64,000 nt of DNA from Nymphaea colorata (lineage: Eukaryota > Streptophyta > Magnoliopsida > Nymphaeales > Nymphaeaceae), in the NCBI RefSeq assembly GCF_008831285.2, contig NC_045143.1, positions 3,791,503-3,855,502 on the forward strand, given 5' to 3'. A model generated the notes under the pieces. It saw only the letters and a list, made by a program, of their open reading frames with translations. It searched no databases and was not told where the DNA came from. Both the position numbers and the translations under genes were made by a program. Positions 10,548 through 23,979 of this stretch are shown in pieces; the stretch's first letter is position 1, and each line of letters starts with the position of its first letter.

Positions 10548-12722
10548 TCACCAAAAATCCTTACAAGAACAGAAACCATCATCAAAATGGTGGAAACGAG
10601 TGCGGTCCCTGATGACCACTTTCCTGCCGTACAGTTTTGATATGATCTTTATGGCAGAATGGCAATCGGGGCACATCCGTAGGTTCTTCACAATTCGGAT
10701 GGTTGCCTCTGGACCTGAGTTGATAAGGCCAAAAGCCAGTGCCAACTTCTCACTGTGGCGATGAAGTGCATCCTCCTTTTCTTCTTCCCCAAGATCAAGC
10801 AACACTTCCGATGTATTGGGCACGTATCCCGCTAACTTCAACTCACTTGCCATTTCGTCCAACTTTGAGTAAATAGCCTTTGACTGAGGATGAGAGCCAT
10901 CTCCAGCAACAAATTCATGAACAACCCCATTCATCTCAATCAAACTGCAACCAGGTGTCTTCTTCATCTTTTTGTCTGTCATCAAAGACCGCACCTTACG
11001 AACGTCATCCCATCTGTTACAAACAGCATAAATATTAGACAGGAGTACATATGCAGCACCATTTTCAGGCTCTAGTTCAAGGAGGTGTTTTGCGGCCTTC
11101 TCAGCCAGTTCTATGTTCTTATGAACCCTGCAAGCACCAAGGAAAGCTCCCCAAACAATGGAGTTGGGTTTCATTGGCATGTTATCGATCAGTTCCAGGG
11201 CTTCGTCTAGTTTTCCTGCCCTACCGAGAAGATCAACCATACACCCATAATGTGACACTGTAGGCAAAATTCCGTAATCTTTGACCATGCTAGAGAAGTA
11301 TTCCTTCCCTTTATCCACAAGGCCAGCATGAGTGCAGGCACTCAGGACACCAATATAGGTTATCTCATCTGGCATTGTTGAAGAAACCATTTTTGAGAAA
11401 AGATTAAGTGCTTCTTCTGCATAGCCATTAATGGCGAGCCCTGTGATCATTGCTGTCCAAGTAAACTTGTCCCTTTGAGGCATTCTATCAAAGATGTCTA
11501 TCGCACTTTCAATGCTACCACATTTTGAATACATATCAATGAAGGCATTCCCCACAAAAACATCAGTCTTTATATTGCTCTTCTCGATGTAAACCCTTAT
11601 CCACTCTCCAACATCAAGTGCCCCCAAGTGGGCACATGCTGTGAGTATGCTAACCATGGTGAACTCATCAGGCTGAACTTTTGCCATTTGCATCTCCCGG
11701 AAAACTGCCAAAGCCTCTTTGAACCTGTTTGCCCGGATGTAGCCGTCTATCATTGCAGTCCAAGACACGAAATCCCTATCAGGCATCTGATCAAACAATT
11801 CTCTCGCTTTGTCCACCTTCCCCATGTCTGTAAATCCAGTAACCATGGTCGTCCAAGAAATGATGTCCTTCACCGGCATCTTCTCGAAAATATTGGCTGC
11901 CTCATCCATTCTCCCACAAGTAGCATACATATCAAGTAGAGCATTTTCCAAGATCAAATTCAGCTCAATCCCGCTTTCTTCTATACACAGATGGATTCGT
12001 CTGCCCCACGCAAAATCTCTCAACTTCGTGCAAGCAGAAACCACCGAAACAAAAGTCACAGGAGTCGGCTTCACATTCTCGGCTCGCATCAAACTGAAGA
12101 GCGAAAGCGCTTCCTCGTACTTCTTGCTTTTGATGTACCCAGCAATCATCGCATTCCAAGCAATGGCATCCCGTTCAGGACTTTTATCAAACAGAAGGCG
12201 TGCATCGTCCACGCTACCGCACCCAGAGTACATATGAATCAGAGCATTCTGCACGAAAGAGAGCGAATCCTTCCCATATTTTATAATCTGCCCATGAAAT
12301 TCCTTTCCGCAATCCAACGCCAATTCTCGGTTAAACGCCTTAAGAACAAAAGGGAAGGTGTAGTTGTCGGGACGCAATCCATTGTTCAGCATGTCGACGT
12401 AGACGCCGGCGGCGGCTCTAGGATCGTTCCAGCGAGAGTAACATCTGATAATGGTGTTCCAAGCAAACGTGTTTGGTTGGTAATGCTCTTTGTTTCGGAT
12501 GAATTGAGCGTGAATTTGTCTCAATTCCTTAATGCTATTGCACTTCTCCAGGAGAAGGATTGACGGGTTGTGGTTCTGATTCTTTGGGTGGTGGACAATG
12601 GTGCCAATGGTGGTGGGGAGTGGTGGAAGAGTCTCTAGAGTGGAGGCCATGGGCGGCCTCATTCCGGAGAACGGGGAAACTGGAAAGCAGAGCTGTGGCC
12701 GGAGACGTGTGGAGAAGATCAT
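10548..12722 (-). CDS. PLS-class pentatricopeptide repeat protein with C-terminal DYW domain
   Basis: Single-exon 724-residue protein. A short N-terminal region (about 1-50) may be an organelle targeting peptide. Roughly a dozen tandem PPR motifs of P, L and S type follow (about 85-560; for example WNAMIAGYIKSKKYEEALSL and WTAMIDGYIRANRFKEALAV). Then come E/E+ motifs and a DYW domain (about 630-724). The DYW domain has the cytidine-deaminase-like zinc signature H656-S-E, C684-P-D-C687, then HHFDDGFCSC. The final tripeptide is DFW rather than DYW, a tolerated variant. Such proteins bind organellar RNA and specify C-to-U editing in plastids or mitochondria. The body resembles the Arabidopsis At3g15930 group, from memory, but one-to-one orthology is not claimed. 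The editing site is not predictable here. The gene is convergent with the V-ATPase gene. Confidence 0.93.
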   Translation of the reverse strand: MIFSTRLRPQLCFPVSPFSGMRPPMASTLETLPPLPTTIGTIVHHPKNQNHNPSILLLEKCNSIKELRQIHAQFIRNKEHYQPNTFAWNTIIRCYSRWNDPRAAAGVYVDMLNNGLRPDNYTFPFVLKAFNRELALDCGKEFHGQIIKYGKDSLSFVQNALIHMYSGCGSVDDARLLFDKSPERDAIAWNAMIAGYIKSKKYEEALSLFSLMRAENVKPTPVTFVSVVSACTKLRDFAWGRRIHLCIEESGIELNLILENALLDMYATCGRMDEAANIFEKMPVKDIISWTTMVTGFTDMGKVDKARELFDQMPDRDFVSWTAMIDGYIRANRFKEALAVFREMQMAKVQPDEFTMVSILTACAHLGALDVGEWIRVYIEKSNIKTDVFVGNAFIDMYSKCGSIESAIDIFDRMPQRDKFTWTAMITGLAINGYAEEALNLFSKMVSSTMPDEITYIGVLSACTHAGLVDKGKEYFSSMVKDYGILPTVSHYGCMVDLLGRAGKLDEALELIDNMPMKPNSIVWGAFLGACRVHKNIELAEKAAKHLLELEPENGAAYVLLSNIYAVCNRWDDVRKVRSLMTDKKMKKTPGCSLIEMNGVVHEFVAGDGSHPQSKAIYSKLDEMASELKLAGYVPNTSEVLLDLGEEEKEDALHRHSEKLALAFGLINSGPEATIRIVKNLRMCPDCHSAIKIISKLYGRKVVIRDRTRFHHFDDGFCSCKDFW

Positions 12723-14664
12723 GCAACTCCTACACCGTCGAGGCAGAGACTGTTAAAGGAACAAAGCGGACTACAATATGGCGGTGAGTAGCCGCTCCGA
12801 TTCAAAATGACACTCTGTTGGTCTATTCCATAGGTGAAGATAGACCTCTGCACTCTGATAGCGACAACTGATAAGGAGGTGCAATCCATCAGAGAGGAAG
12901 GCATCACTCCCTCTAATCAACAAGAGGGAAAACCAGCTCTAGCTTCTCACAAGAACAGCTGCATCCTCTCTCAAATGCTAATTGCAAATCCATCAGTTGT
13001 GACAAAGAAAAACTTTGTAAACGCCAGATTATATAGAACAAAGTAGAAGAATTTAATGAAATTAAGAACCTCCACCTCAATGTGGCAAAGCAGGAACAGG
13101 TAATGACAGGATGCTTAAACCTTTAACAACGGACGGCCATTTATTATAAAATGAGAAACGCCATTGATCGCGAGGTTGGCCTAGTTACCATAATTTCTAG
13201 ATAATTTCAACTAGATTTTGGAGGTCTTCTAGCAACCAATGAAGATAGAGATTAAACAGGGTTCTTGGGGGGAAATAACTGAACTGAATTTGCAAATACA
13301 TGTTAAGTGCCTGTTTCCAGCACCCCTCAAGAAGGAATAAATGGATGTTGAACATCTTGAAACCGTGTAGTTGACGAAATTATGTAACATAACCAGGCAT
13401 ATAATTCACTACCATTTAATTTATCTACAAAACATTGCCAAGTGGTGTGAAAGAAAGAAACTGTTGCTGAAACAGTAACTCAGAAACTTAGCAAGCTCCT
13501 AAGCAGTTATTCAGGAGGAAGATGGACTAGCCCGATCTCAATAGCCTACCTGGTCCGCGCTTTGAACCATAGTAGCAGCCGCTAAGGATGTCCATGCGTT
13601 CGAGTATTTGTAATCGAATTGGTTTCGAAAACAATTTTAAATTTTTGGCTGTCTGAAAATAAAACCAAAGCAGTTTCTGAATATGTAAAAAAAATATATT
13701 TTTATATTTTTATTAAAAGGCTGAAATGAAAAATATAAAAGTAAACAAGATGAAATAATAATTTGGCGAATAAACCAGTATTATCAATATGGCTTCGAAT
13801 CGGAGCATATATAGATAATATCGGCTCCTTGCCAATACGATACGAAACCAATACAAGTTTTATTTTTATTTTTTCAAAATAAATTTAAAACCTTTAAATT
13901 CAAAAATTTAACAAATAAAGCGGTACGTGACGATATATCATTGATACGTATCAGTGGATGTGTTGTAAATAACCAATTCCGATACGGGGTTCATACTCTT
14001 GCAACATTCAAAATCAATGAACTGTCCAAAAAAGAAAGTAAAATAAAGCGTTAGAAGGAAAATATAACATATTTTTCGGCCGCCCACAACATGCTCTAAT
14101 TAAAAAATAAAAAACAGAGCCGCCTAATCCCACTTGCACTACCTTATAGTTATCAAGAAGAAAGTGGGGAGCCTAAATGACGTCCAAAATTTTCTTGATG
14201 GAAAACGGCAAAATCGGTTGTTTGGATTTAGAAGGGAAAAAGGTTATTCCATGATTGCCGTTGCATGCATCGTTTCGATGCACAGGCTTCCAGCAACGAT
14301 ACTGAGGATCTAAACGGCAACAAGACAAATTACTACAAGTCTACAACCTTAGAGAACTAAACAATCAACTGCATCCACATTGATAAGCACCTCAATTCAA
14401 TTCATTCAAAGATGCCGAATGCATCTTACTGTTCTTACTTCCGAGAAAGAAAAAATATAAGAGAAGCAAAGACGGCAGCACAATTAAACTGTGAACGGCA
14501 AAGCATGTTTATTACTTCTCAAAAGAACATGACTGCTTCCTACCGTTATTCCTACTTGTGCCCGTCTTAAAGGTTGTCGCTTCTTCAACTTGTTCAACAT
14601 TACGTTCCAGTCAGGCAGTCACATTCCACAAGATCACCAGGATTCTCGTCGACCATGAAAATCT
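12723..14664. other. Intergenic region upstream of the PPR gene and downstream of NTT
   Basis: No gene recognised. The first ~100 bp should contain the PPR promoter and 5' UTR. A short open stretch after a TCCATAG acceptor-like site (about 12833-12900, + strand) reads like coding sequence but matches no family I know. Positions 13580-14000 are AT-rich and repeat-like, with GATACG(T/A)ATC words. Positions 14500-14664 are likely the NTT 3' UTR. Confidence 0.45.
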
Positions 14665-17600
14665 TTAGCTTCTTGGTAGCCTTGTTTCCTCTGAACTATC
14701 AGAGCCTTCAGTAGCTGGTTTTTTCAGAGCAGAAACATCAGAAGATTCAGTTTCATCACCCACAACTGAGCCATTTCCACTGTTTTCTTGTGATTTGGCA
14801 TAGGCTGAACCATTTGCATCTGATTCTGACGCTTTCGTTGTTTCTGTCACTAATTCTTCCTTTGCCAAAGTAGTGAACTGTGAATCCAGTGAACGAGCAG
14901 CAGCGATCCAACCAAGGACAATCACCAGGAGTATGCCTCCAAGGTAGGGAGTAGAATTAGCAAGAGAACCGAATGTAAGAATCATGAACTGTTGGATCAA
15001 TGCACCGCCAGATTTGCCTAGAGGATTGCAGACCACATCAATTGCAGCTTTTCCTTTCACCTGAAAAAGAAAATAAAAATTTGTAAATGAGAACCAGGAA
15101 GAAAGGATGTACGAGAAAAATGAGAATCAGGATAGCTGGGACAGCAGAATATGGCTGTGGCAGGACCGACCTTAGTTTCGTCATCCAATGGGATATAAGC
15201 CATCTCCTTGCAGGGATCAAATAAGCTGTACTTGGAACTCTTGCTGAAGATGTTTTGCAGAGCACCCACATAGACGGCTGCAAGCAGAGGCGTTAAACCA
15301 AACTGGCCAAGCATAGGAGTCAAAGGTTCACCAAACAGAAGAAGTGAGAAGAATCCAACTCCTGTTAGGAGCAAGACTGTGGGTGTGATCATGGCAGCAA
15401 CACCCCATCCGTATCTACGGAGGATCACCCGGCTGAGTAGCATCATGGTGAAAGTAGCAATTCCTGTGCAGGTTGAGAAGTCACCCATAAAGGATGAGTA
15501 CTCGTTCGGGCTAGGATACTGCAAATTAGAGATAAGAAATCATCAAACAATGAAATCGAGAAGAAAGAAGGCCACTGGATATGCAGGTTTACCTGAGCCT
15601 TGAGCTTTGATTTCCAAGTAACCTCTACAAGGTTGATGCTGATACCATATGCAACAACCAAGGTAGCAAGATCTCTCACATACCTCGATGACAGCAAAAA
15701 TTTCATGCTCTCTCCCACGCCCAATTTGAGTTTTTCCTGCAAATACCAACTCTCAAATTTACATCATCTGTTGCCTGCAACAAGAGGATTTCAACCACAA
15801 TAACTAAAGGTGAAAAAGTACCTTCTTCTTGCGAGCAGCAGGTTTGGGCACAGCTGGGTCAGTCAGAACGAATGTGTTCACACTCCAGTAAATTGCACAT
15901 ATTACAAATCCCAGCAACACTACTATTCCCATCATTCCTCTTAGAGAGATAGCCCAACCATCAACCCCTGGTGGTAAATTTTTGCGAAGGTTTGAGAAAA
16001 ACTTAACAGTGCGGCCGGAGAAAATAAGAGCAATATTTGCACCAAGCCCGAACAGTGGATAGAACTGTTTTGCTTCATCAACAGTGGTAATCTGCAGTGG
16101 ACACCATAGTGAGACCCAAGGAATGGCAAAACTCGAGGAGAAAAATAGCAAGGGCACATTGATATTTGATAGTCAGGATTATGGACAGAAATGGCCTTTT
16201 CACGTTCTTATTATCAGTAAGTTGAATAAGCGAGCCAGATATCATAATTAAACAGAACCAAAGAATAGACCAATTGAAGTAACAGATGATTATTGAATGA
16301 CATTCTAGTGGAGGCTGAAGTCAGATAGTAAACGCTAAATTCTTTTCAAATAAGCAAATCCATGAGGTCAACAGTGTCATGTTGAGTAACACAAAAATTT
16401 TATCATGAATGGCTCAAACATAGTTAAATAACAAGATCTAAGAAATTTATGCACCAGAATGGAATTTAATGAGAATTTTTGTATGTAAAGCATGATATAA
16501 CCCTCCTGTATTAGACTAAGAGTAATTAGCAATGTGATCTTAACTGTCAAAATTCAATAAGCATTTAATAAATAAACACGTTACACATATGTTCAGATCA
16601 CAGCAACAGCTTGTTAAGATCAATACACGAAGTCACGAACTAAGAAAACGCATGCTTAGCCAAGCTTGTCCGAGATATTAATTGGTACATTAAGTGACAG
16701 CTATTCAGTAAAAGCGACTACCCAGACACCATCAGAGCACATGATAAGGGTAGGTACAGGCAAGGGAGGGGAATGGTAGCTTAGACTACCATGTCACCAA
16801 TACGTCAACATGGCAAACTTAACCTAGTTCTGCTAAATGGTCTCTGTTATCGTCAGAACTAAAGGAAGTAAAAGGACAGAGAGACATTGTAGACGAAGGA
16901 TAGGCAAGCTGGGATTAGACAAAAGCCTACTAGCTTATCTCAGCAGAGCCACACGTTGGTACCAAATTTATCGACCCCCTTCAACTCGAACACTCTAAGT
17001 TGAACCCCCTAGAGAGACAAACCGTGAAACAGAGAGAGCAACCAACTCCTAATAGAAACTCTCAACCGAAGTGTCTCTCTTTGGTGCGAGCATGATGGTA
17101 AGAACATCAGTGCAACATAGTCTCGGAAGGTAGAACTAATTGCATAAACCGATTCACCTTAAAATGCAGAGTAAATTAGTTCATCATCTAAGCAATATCA
17201 TCGTTGTCGGAGAGCAGCAACTAAATCTGAATTTCCATCAGCTGAAAAAGGTAAATCATAAAAAAGAAGAAGCAAGCGTTTCAAAGATCGTAAGGCGAGG
17301 TAAATAAAGGGAAAGAAAAACGCAAACCAAAAGGACAGATACCCAAGGAAAAGAATTTTCATGTGTTCGACTAAACAAGGGAACCAAAGGAACCGTCCAG
17401 AAGTCACAAATACATATAAAATTCTTCCTGTATTAAAATAAACAGGGGACACAGAAAACCATTCCAGAAATCAACCTTCAAGGAGTACACCATTTGATAA
17501 CAAGAGTGTCGATTTCTATCAAAACCCACATGAGAATATTATCCCCGTGGCTACTTAAGGTATAAAAGAAGCTGAAAAAAAAATATATATCAAACAGATG

Positions 17601-18389
17601 ATCACAGGCACAAATGTATACCTGATTAGCAAATCCCCAGAAGAGAACAGAGATGACCACGCTACCCCACAACTCGGCCATGACATAGAAGAGGCAGAAG
17701 CTCCAAATCCTAAGAATAGCAATTGGACCAAGGAATCTTGGGCCTAGGGATGCCAGAAGCTTATCAGCCAAAGCTGTTGGATGAATATAGTTGCTAAGAG
17801 GATACAAAACAAAGCCAAACAGCCCGAAGAAAGCAATGAAGGGCAGGATAACAGTATAGAAAAGGGCCTCCTTCGATAGAACATTTGCAAGATTCGCGTA
17901 CAGAATCATGAAAGCAAAGGCCAATGGGAGGTTAACCCAAGTCTTAAGAAATGGGATAATCTCTGCACTGCTGCCTTTGGCTGTCACCACAAGCACATCC
18001 TTGGTGTCCCTAAGAATGGTGTAGTTGAAGAGGATGCAAAAGAACATCAACCCAAGTGGGAGAATCTTCTTCAGCGTGGTAACCTCCACCCCCAAAAATT
18101 TGTTGGCCTTCTGGATACCACTACCACCATCATCAGCAAATACCTCTCCAGCAGATGCTGCTCTGCGAATCTGCAGTCTCCCATCATCCCTGGAGCTCAA
18201 GGGTTGAACCTTTCCTCTGCTTCTGAGTCCTTGCAGGGAGCTTCCAAGCCCTTTGGCTTCAAATGATGGAAGGCTGCATATGGGGAGGTTGGGTCTGAAA
18301 CTGAGCCTAGATTTCAGACTCCTTGACGTCTGGGCTTTTGGGAGTGAAGGTGGACGGGAGAGCCCGTGCCGCTGGATGAGGGCCTCCAT
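14665..18389 (-). CDS. NTT1: Plastid envelope ATP/ADP translocase, intact copy
   Basis: Five exons (18389-17622, 16091-15822, 15736-15593, 15518-15171, 15060-14665) join in phase with GT-AG introns to give 641 residues. It is a nucleotide transporter (NTT/AATP, bacterial/chlamydial-type ADP,ATP carrier, not the mitochondrial type) that exchanges cytosolic ATP for stromal ADP across the inner plastid envelope. Residues 1 to about 95 are Ser/Arg-rich and look like a plastid transit peptide. The core starts GVEVTTLKKILPLGLMFFCILFNYTILRDTKDVLVVTAKGSSAEIIPF-like and has about 11-12 hydrophobic helices. The C-terminal ~60 residues are polar, Ser/Glu-rich. Total length is close to the ~620-630 of family members. 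The gene and its flanks are duplicated at 40.9-49.8 kb, where the copy is broken, so this is the only functional copy in the window. Confidence 0.95.
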
Positions 18390-19647
18390 CGTCTCTGGAG
18401 AGATAGACCAGGCAGAAGCAGAATTGCAGAGAGATAAGAGGGACTTAAATATTGGGTTTTTGATGAAGGAGAGGATGGTTCATGAAAGTAATGATCCATT
18501 AGACCAGGTGATGACAATAAAAAAATGTGTTTATGGAAGGAAAGAAATCCAACCAACAGCAAGATGCGATTTTTAAAGTACACAAACAGTTCAACGGGCC
18601 TTCTCTGACTCAGAGAGGGAGAGGGAGAGACAGAGAGGGGTTGGTTGGTGGCTGTACAATATAGAATTGATTTATGAGAAAATTTGGGAGCTAAGAATTT
18701 TTTGTTAATGAACAGCCTGTCTTTTCCTTTTGCAACCACAGATATTCTTCTCCATTGGTTACGTTGGGCCGTTGTTTCACCAAAAATGCTGTGTTTCATA
18801 CCAAATTAGTATATTCACAAATCACAACCTTCAAACACACTTTGATAGCATGGCACCCTGCATCATTGGGGATGTGAATGGTTAAGTTTCATAGTCTCAG
18901 ACCTCGATTTTTATTCGGTTAAAATTAGATTTTAGATTTTACAATGAGTATCAGACCAATTTGGATATCGGATATGAGTCTGTATCAACGAATATGCATC
19001 AGATTGTTTGCAACCATTTAATCTTGTACGGTTGATGTTTCAATGAAAAACTAATAGTGTTTCATTTAAGAAAAAAAAATCCACGTAAATTGATAATCAT
19101 TTTGGTTGTTGATACAAGTTCCTCAGGAGCCCAGACCGAAGCGCATGGAAATTCTAGTTTTAAGCTGTTCAGATAGGTATCTGGTATAACGGATCCAATC
19201 TGATCCAAGTCTGAGAAAAGGGGATCCAAGTCTAAGAGAAGGGGACTAGTTAGGTTAGTTCCAATTGAACCGGACCCAATAATATCTGGATCTAACCCAT
19301 TTCTTGTATACTTTGGCAGAGAACGATTCTCGACCTGCCCGTGATATCTTTTTTTGGACTTATCTTATTAAAAAAGGGTATCTTCTTTATAAACAAGTGG
19401 GCCCTTGAAAAATTTTACCACTATGCACTGACGCTGAAAGAAGTAGATATTTTTCTCCTTTTCCTTTCAAAATATCTCCTTTTCAAACGCAGAGGTCCAT
19501 AGGCTAAATTTGGATCGAATACCCAAAATAATCTGAATCCATTTGGTTGTGATTCGGCGGAGCATCGAGTACCCAATTCTAATTAGGTTCAGCATAGTCT
19601 TCTACATGGATCCAAATCCAGTTCCTTGTAGATTTTGAGCCATATAA

Positions 19648-19884
19648 GGTGTGTTTGATAGTCCTCCGATTTAAGATTTGAGGTGATTTGAGATCACTGG
19701 AATTTCAAATATGAGGATTCTAGGTTGGACTGCCCTCAAATCTGAGGTTTTCGCCATAATCTAAAGATTTCAAAACTTTTTCATATAGTGGTAAAGTTCG
19801 GCGTTTGTTTACACTCCGAGTCTCATAAAAGGGAGGGACTTCAGATCAATTTTGAATCTAAGATGCAAGACTATCAAACACACC
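19648..19884. mobile_element. 237-bp MITE with 16-bp terminal inverted repeats
   Basis: Starts GGTGTGTTTGATAGTC and ends with its exact complement. The interior is a partial foldback (ATTTGAGGTGATTTGAG-like arms). It has no coding capacity. The target duplication is unclear (flanks CATATAA and CATAAAG), so the superfamily is not assigned. The same element sits at 48211-48449 in the duplicate, so it inserted before the duplication. Confidence 0.8.
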
Positions 19885-20240
19885 CATAAAGAATTCAAGA
19901 CAATGAGATATGGATCATATATGACCAGTCGATATGAATTATAATGCCAACTTAGCTAGATAGAACTTTGGTATATACTAAAATTGACAGTTGAACCATT
20001 TTTTCAAGGAAAAAAAAATGTTTTTAGGACTTCCAATGCATGAAGATTTGAAGAATCTCAATGTCTAAACTACTGGAATTTTAGAACTTTAAGAACATGT
20101 GCACGAGTCATGGATCAGACAATTCAAATCTGGATTCTGATGATATGGAACGATGGTAGAAACAAATACAAGGAAATAAATATGACAAACCCACAAAAAA
20201 TATCTTGCGTGGAAGAAGTTTCAGAATTCAGCAGGAAAGG

Positions 20241-23088
20241 TAAGAACTATGCGTTTTTTTTTTCCGATTTCAACATGAAAATGAATTTGAGAAAAACTCT
20301 TCTTGCAAGCAACATTGAACTCATATTTTTGCAACAAAAAACTTACTTACTCCCCATCTTTAAGAAGTTAAACTTAAGACCTTCGATTTAGAGGATATCT
20401 TCTCTTAATTACAGCTGAAATTTCGTAGGCACCATCTTCTGTGTAAACTTAAGTAAATATAGACCAGAAAACTTAAATGAAGAAAACACACAAAAAAAAA
20501 AAGTTGGAGAATCTCGAACTTTGGATTCATTATAGACATCAATCTAACCCCAAAGAAAATGCTCCTAAGATTCCGTGCGTACTAACATTTTCTTTGCTGT
20601 TTTTTTGTTTCTTGAGTAAAATTTTTTATGGCTATGCGAATTGAATTGACATGAACCAATCAAATACAGTAAAAGTCAGATCAGAATCGGAACTGGTCCG
20701 ACGCAAAAGACAAAGGCTCATATGCTGCATCCACCACATTCCATTTTTTATTTATGTTCATGTACCTATGTTATAACAGTATGTTCCACTCCTACTCCCG
20801 GCTTGGACTCATAGTGTGTGACGGATTGATCCCCTTCTTTTCCTTAACAATCTTTTTTATAAGTCCCTTAAAATTTTTCAGGATCTTACATACAAGATTA
20901 AACTTTAGTACGTCACATGCATGTATTTGTGGAGTGCGTATATATTTTGGGTTGTGCGCCGGAACAATTGAATTGGTTGCAATCAGCAAACATTAAAAAA
21001 TAAACGAAGAATTATATATGCACAAATTAATTAAGAATAAAAATACTTAAAATATCTAAAAAAATAGTTTAAAATGACGCATGCTGCTCTTGAATTGGCC
21101 GGAGACTGATTTGATTTGAATCGATGGATTTGGTGACATTGGTTGCTAGAACATGGTTGTTGGGGCCATATGTATGATGACTCAATATTCATAAAAATCA
21201 GCTAACTATGATTTAATAAGCGGAAAACCGATCCAGCTTGCCAATCGATTAAAGGATGTCAAGTGGCATATAATATTCATTTATTATCACAACTTTAAAA
21301 TTTATAATGTATAAACTAATGGTTTTACAAATTTATAGCCAATTGAGCAGATCAACCAAATCCACTGAATTTGCAGTTTGGCCTCTCCAATTCAATTTCC
21401 CACATTGATAAGCATCGCTCTCCCATGCCAATTGGTAGTGTGCACAGCTCTTGTGGAAAGGCATTAATATATATATATATATATATAGTGTGAGAAAGAC
21501 AAAAAAAGTTTTGTTTGTTTGTTTTAGAGAATCGTATTGGGCTCTTTTATTTGGTCGCTGGGGGAAGACTGTTTAGAAGTCTCGTGACGGCACCTCCCTC
21601 GTAGTAGAGAAAAAATCTTTTGTTTTTTGTTTTTTTTTTTTTTGTGGTACGAGGATGAAAGAAGAAGAGAAATAGGATTTGTACAAGCAAGAAATTGAAA
21701 GCAAAAGTCAGATAAAGAAATTTCAATTAGTTGAGCATAACGTTTGATTTTTGGGAGATTTTCTTGAGTCTTTTTGGGTTCTTGGCAGAGTTCTCAAGTT
21801 GGATTCGATTGGGTTCCAGTCTTTACCGGTGACCAGTGGGAGGACCATATTTAATATGATTTGAATTTAGATTCGGCCTCAGAATTGTATTTTACTTATT
21901 TACTACCAAATTCGGATCCAAGTAGCATAAGATCCAATATTTATATTTAATCAAGTAGAGTTCTTATCTGATCTCATCACGAGTCCGTAATTATTCGATA
22001 CTCGGGTACAAATTTCTTTAATTAACTGATTAAAAACAACCAAAATCAAATCAACGAACAGATATATCCAACCCATATAGTTCACTTTTGAACCTTTTAA
22101 TAGCTATATCATGTTTTCCTTTGTTCCATTTAGTGTTTAGCAATAAACACACTTAACATAATGCTCCATAGTTCTGTCCAAAAAAATGAGATGGATTTAC
22201 AAAATACTAGAAAACAATGTTTCATGAATCTGCCTAAATCGCCAAAACCACCCTTGTTTCTCAGATAATATCTAAAAATGCATATGTTGTCACAATATGC
22301 ATCAAAGTCCCACTTATAACTTTCACGATTGCATAAATTTGACATTAATTAAGTTGGCGATTTTGTACTTTCAAGGGTCATTTAAATCACACTTAAAAAA
22401 GTGCATAGACAAAGTCAAGTTAGCTTCAAAGTATTGCTGAGAAGCTGCTCACCTTTTAGTATTGAATCCTCTCAATGTTAGTTTCATAATGAACAATTAG
22501 AAGCATTGTTGGTAGTATTTGTGTCTATCCACTCGAATTGGCTGATACACTTTAGAAGGTTGATCAAAATTAATTTAAGATTGGTTTAAATTTTAAGTTT
22601 GTTCCTTATTCGAGAAAAAACTGCACCCACGTCGAGAGACTTTGTTGTTTGCCGTGTTCGGTGGCGTAAAATTCCGGAGGCGACCCCACCCAGTAGCCAA
22701 TTCACATTTATACGAAAAAGAAAACAAGATTTACACGATTGATTGAAAGCTCTACAAGTTGACAAGAACAAGGCTTTCCATATAATTTTGGGCGTGGGGA
22801 CATTGTCTGTGCAGTTCTTTCTTTGATGAACAAATTGCGCACTACATTGAAGAGCTTTGTGGTCTTCTCTAGTGCTTGGATGGATAATGACTAAAGATTC
22901 CAAAAAGGACCACCAACATTATTTTCTCGCCATTTTGAACTGGATGTTTGTTGCATTATCTTGAAATTTCATGATCTCATCAATTAGTTTATCTTTCATA
23001 GGAAACTTGTTGCATTATCTTGAAATTTTAGGATCTCATCAATTAATTTACCTTTGTTCAGAAAAATCTTTAGAAGAAAGCACAAAAG
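20241..23088. other. 2.85-kb block present only in duplication copy A
   Basis: Copy B jumps directly from sequence matching 20240 to sequence matching 23089. Both ends of the block in copy A carry AAAG, so copy B most simply lost it through a short-homology deletion. Insertion in copy A with a 4-bp target duplication is the alternative, but no terminal inverted repeats were seen. The block is AT-rich with no supported gene. Confidence 0.7.
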
Positions 23089-23815
23089 TTTTTGTCTATG
23101 GAAGGTCCTACTTATTCACCTTGAACACCTACAGGTCCCATTCTGTATTTTTTTTTTTTTTGTGGGCAATCTTTGAGAGGAGAAACTTTTTGAAGGAGAA
23201 AAAGTTTTCCGTGTTTGGATTCTTATTTTTTAACTGGAAAAACCGAGTGAATAAAGTCAGACTGAAAAAATTATACTAAGTGAATATTTGCCACTGTTCA
23301 CCTTATCGATTGTTTTGTCTTTAGTTTCAGCCTAAAACCACAAACAAATGCACACAATCATGCACGAAAGGCACTTTCCATGTTATGCCCTTTAACACAG
23401 GGAACCATGTTCCCACCTTTTTGTGAGAGCACATTTTTCTGGTAATTTTAAGGGTGAAAATTTTTCAAGTTTCATTTTTGCCCTTATTAGGGAAAAGTTT
23501 TTCATTCAACTAGAAGGGTCATTTTAGTCATTTGGGCTCATAACACATTGTCCCTTGTTGAGGACTATATAATATATATTACTTGCTCTGATCAAGCACC
23601 ACCTAAATGAGCTCTTTTGCGTGTGGTTTGCATGCATGGCTCACGCTTGCTAAAAGCTTGAGTTTCTGACTCAACTCATATCGTAAACTTGTTGCTGTTT
23701 TTAAACTCAAACAGGTTGTTGAGAGAACGGCGGATTTTAGCTGTAGAAGAGCAGTTCTGGTTTAAATTTCTTGAGCGTTGTCCCTCCATCAAAGTTGAAT
23801 TGAGATGTACCTTTA

Positions 23816-23979
23816 GAGGGGGTTTAGCATAGAGACATCATGGAATGTCTCGTGAATCTACCAAAAAATGGGACAGATTCATAGAACACTAGAGCTAATC
23901 TCTCATGAATATACCCCAATTTTTGGGGCAAATTCGTGAGATACGTGCAAAGTGTTCCTGCTGCCAAACAAACAGTCAC
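23816..23979. mobile_element. Tourist-like (PIF/Harbinger) MITE, copy A
   Basis: A ~164-bp element between TTA trinucleotides. The imperfect terminal inverted repeats are of the G-rich then GTTTG type (left GAGGGGGTTTAGCA, right complement GTGACTGTTTGTTTGGCA). The interior folds back through CTCATGAAT/ATTCGTGAG words. The better-preserved duplicate is at 49159-49320. TIR and TSD both fit Tourist elements. Confidence 0.65.

Noticed and set aside
20241-23088. Copy-A-specific 2.85-kb block as a transposon insertion
   Set aside because: No terminal inverted repeats, LTRs or coding sequence; only AAAG at both ends. Deletion from copy B explains it as well or better.
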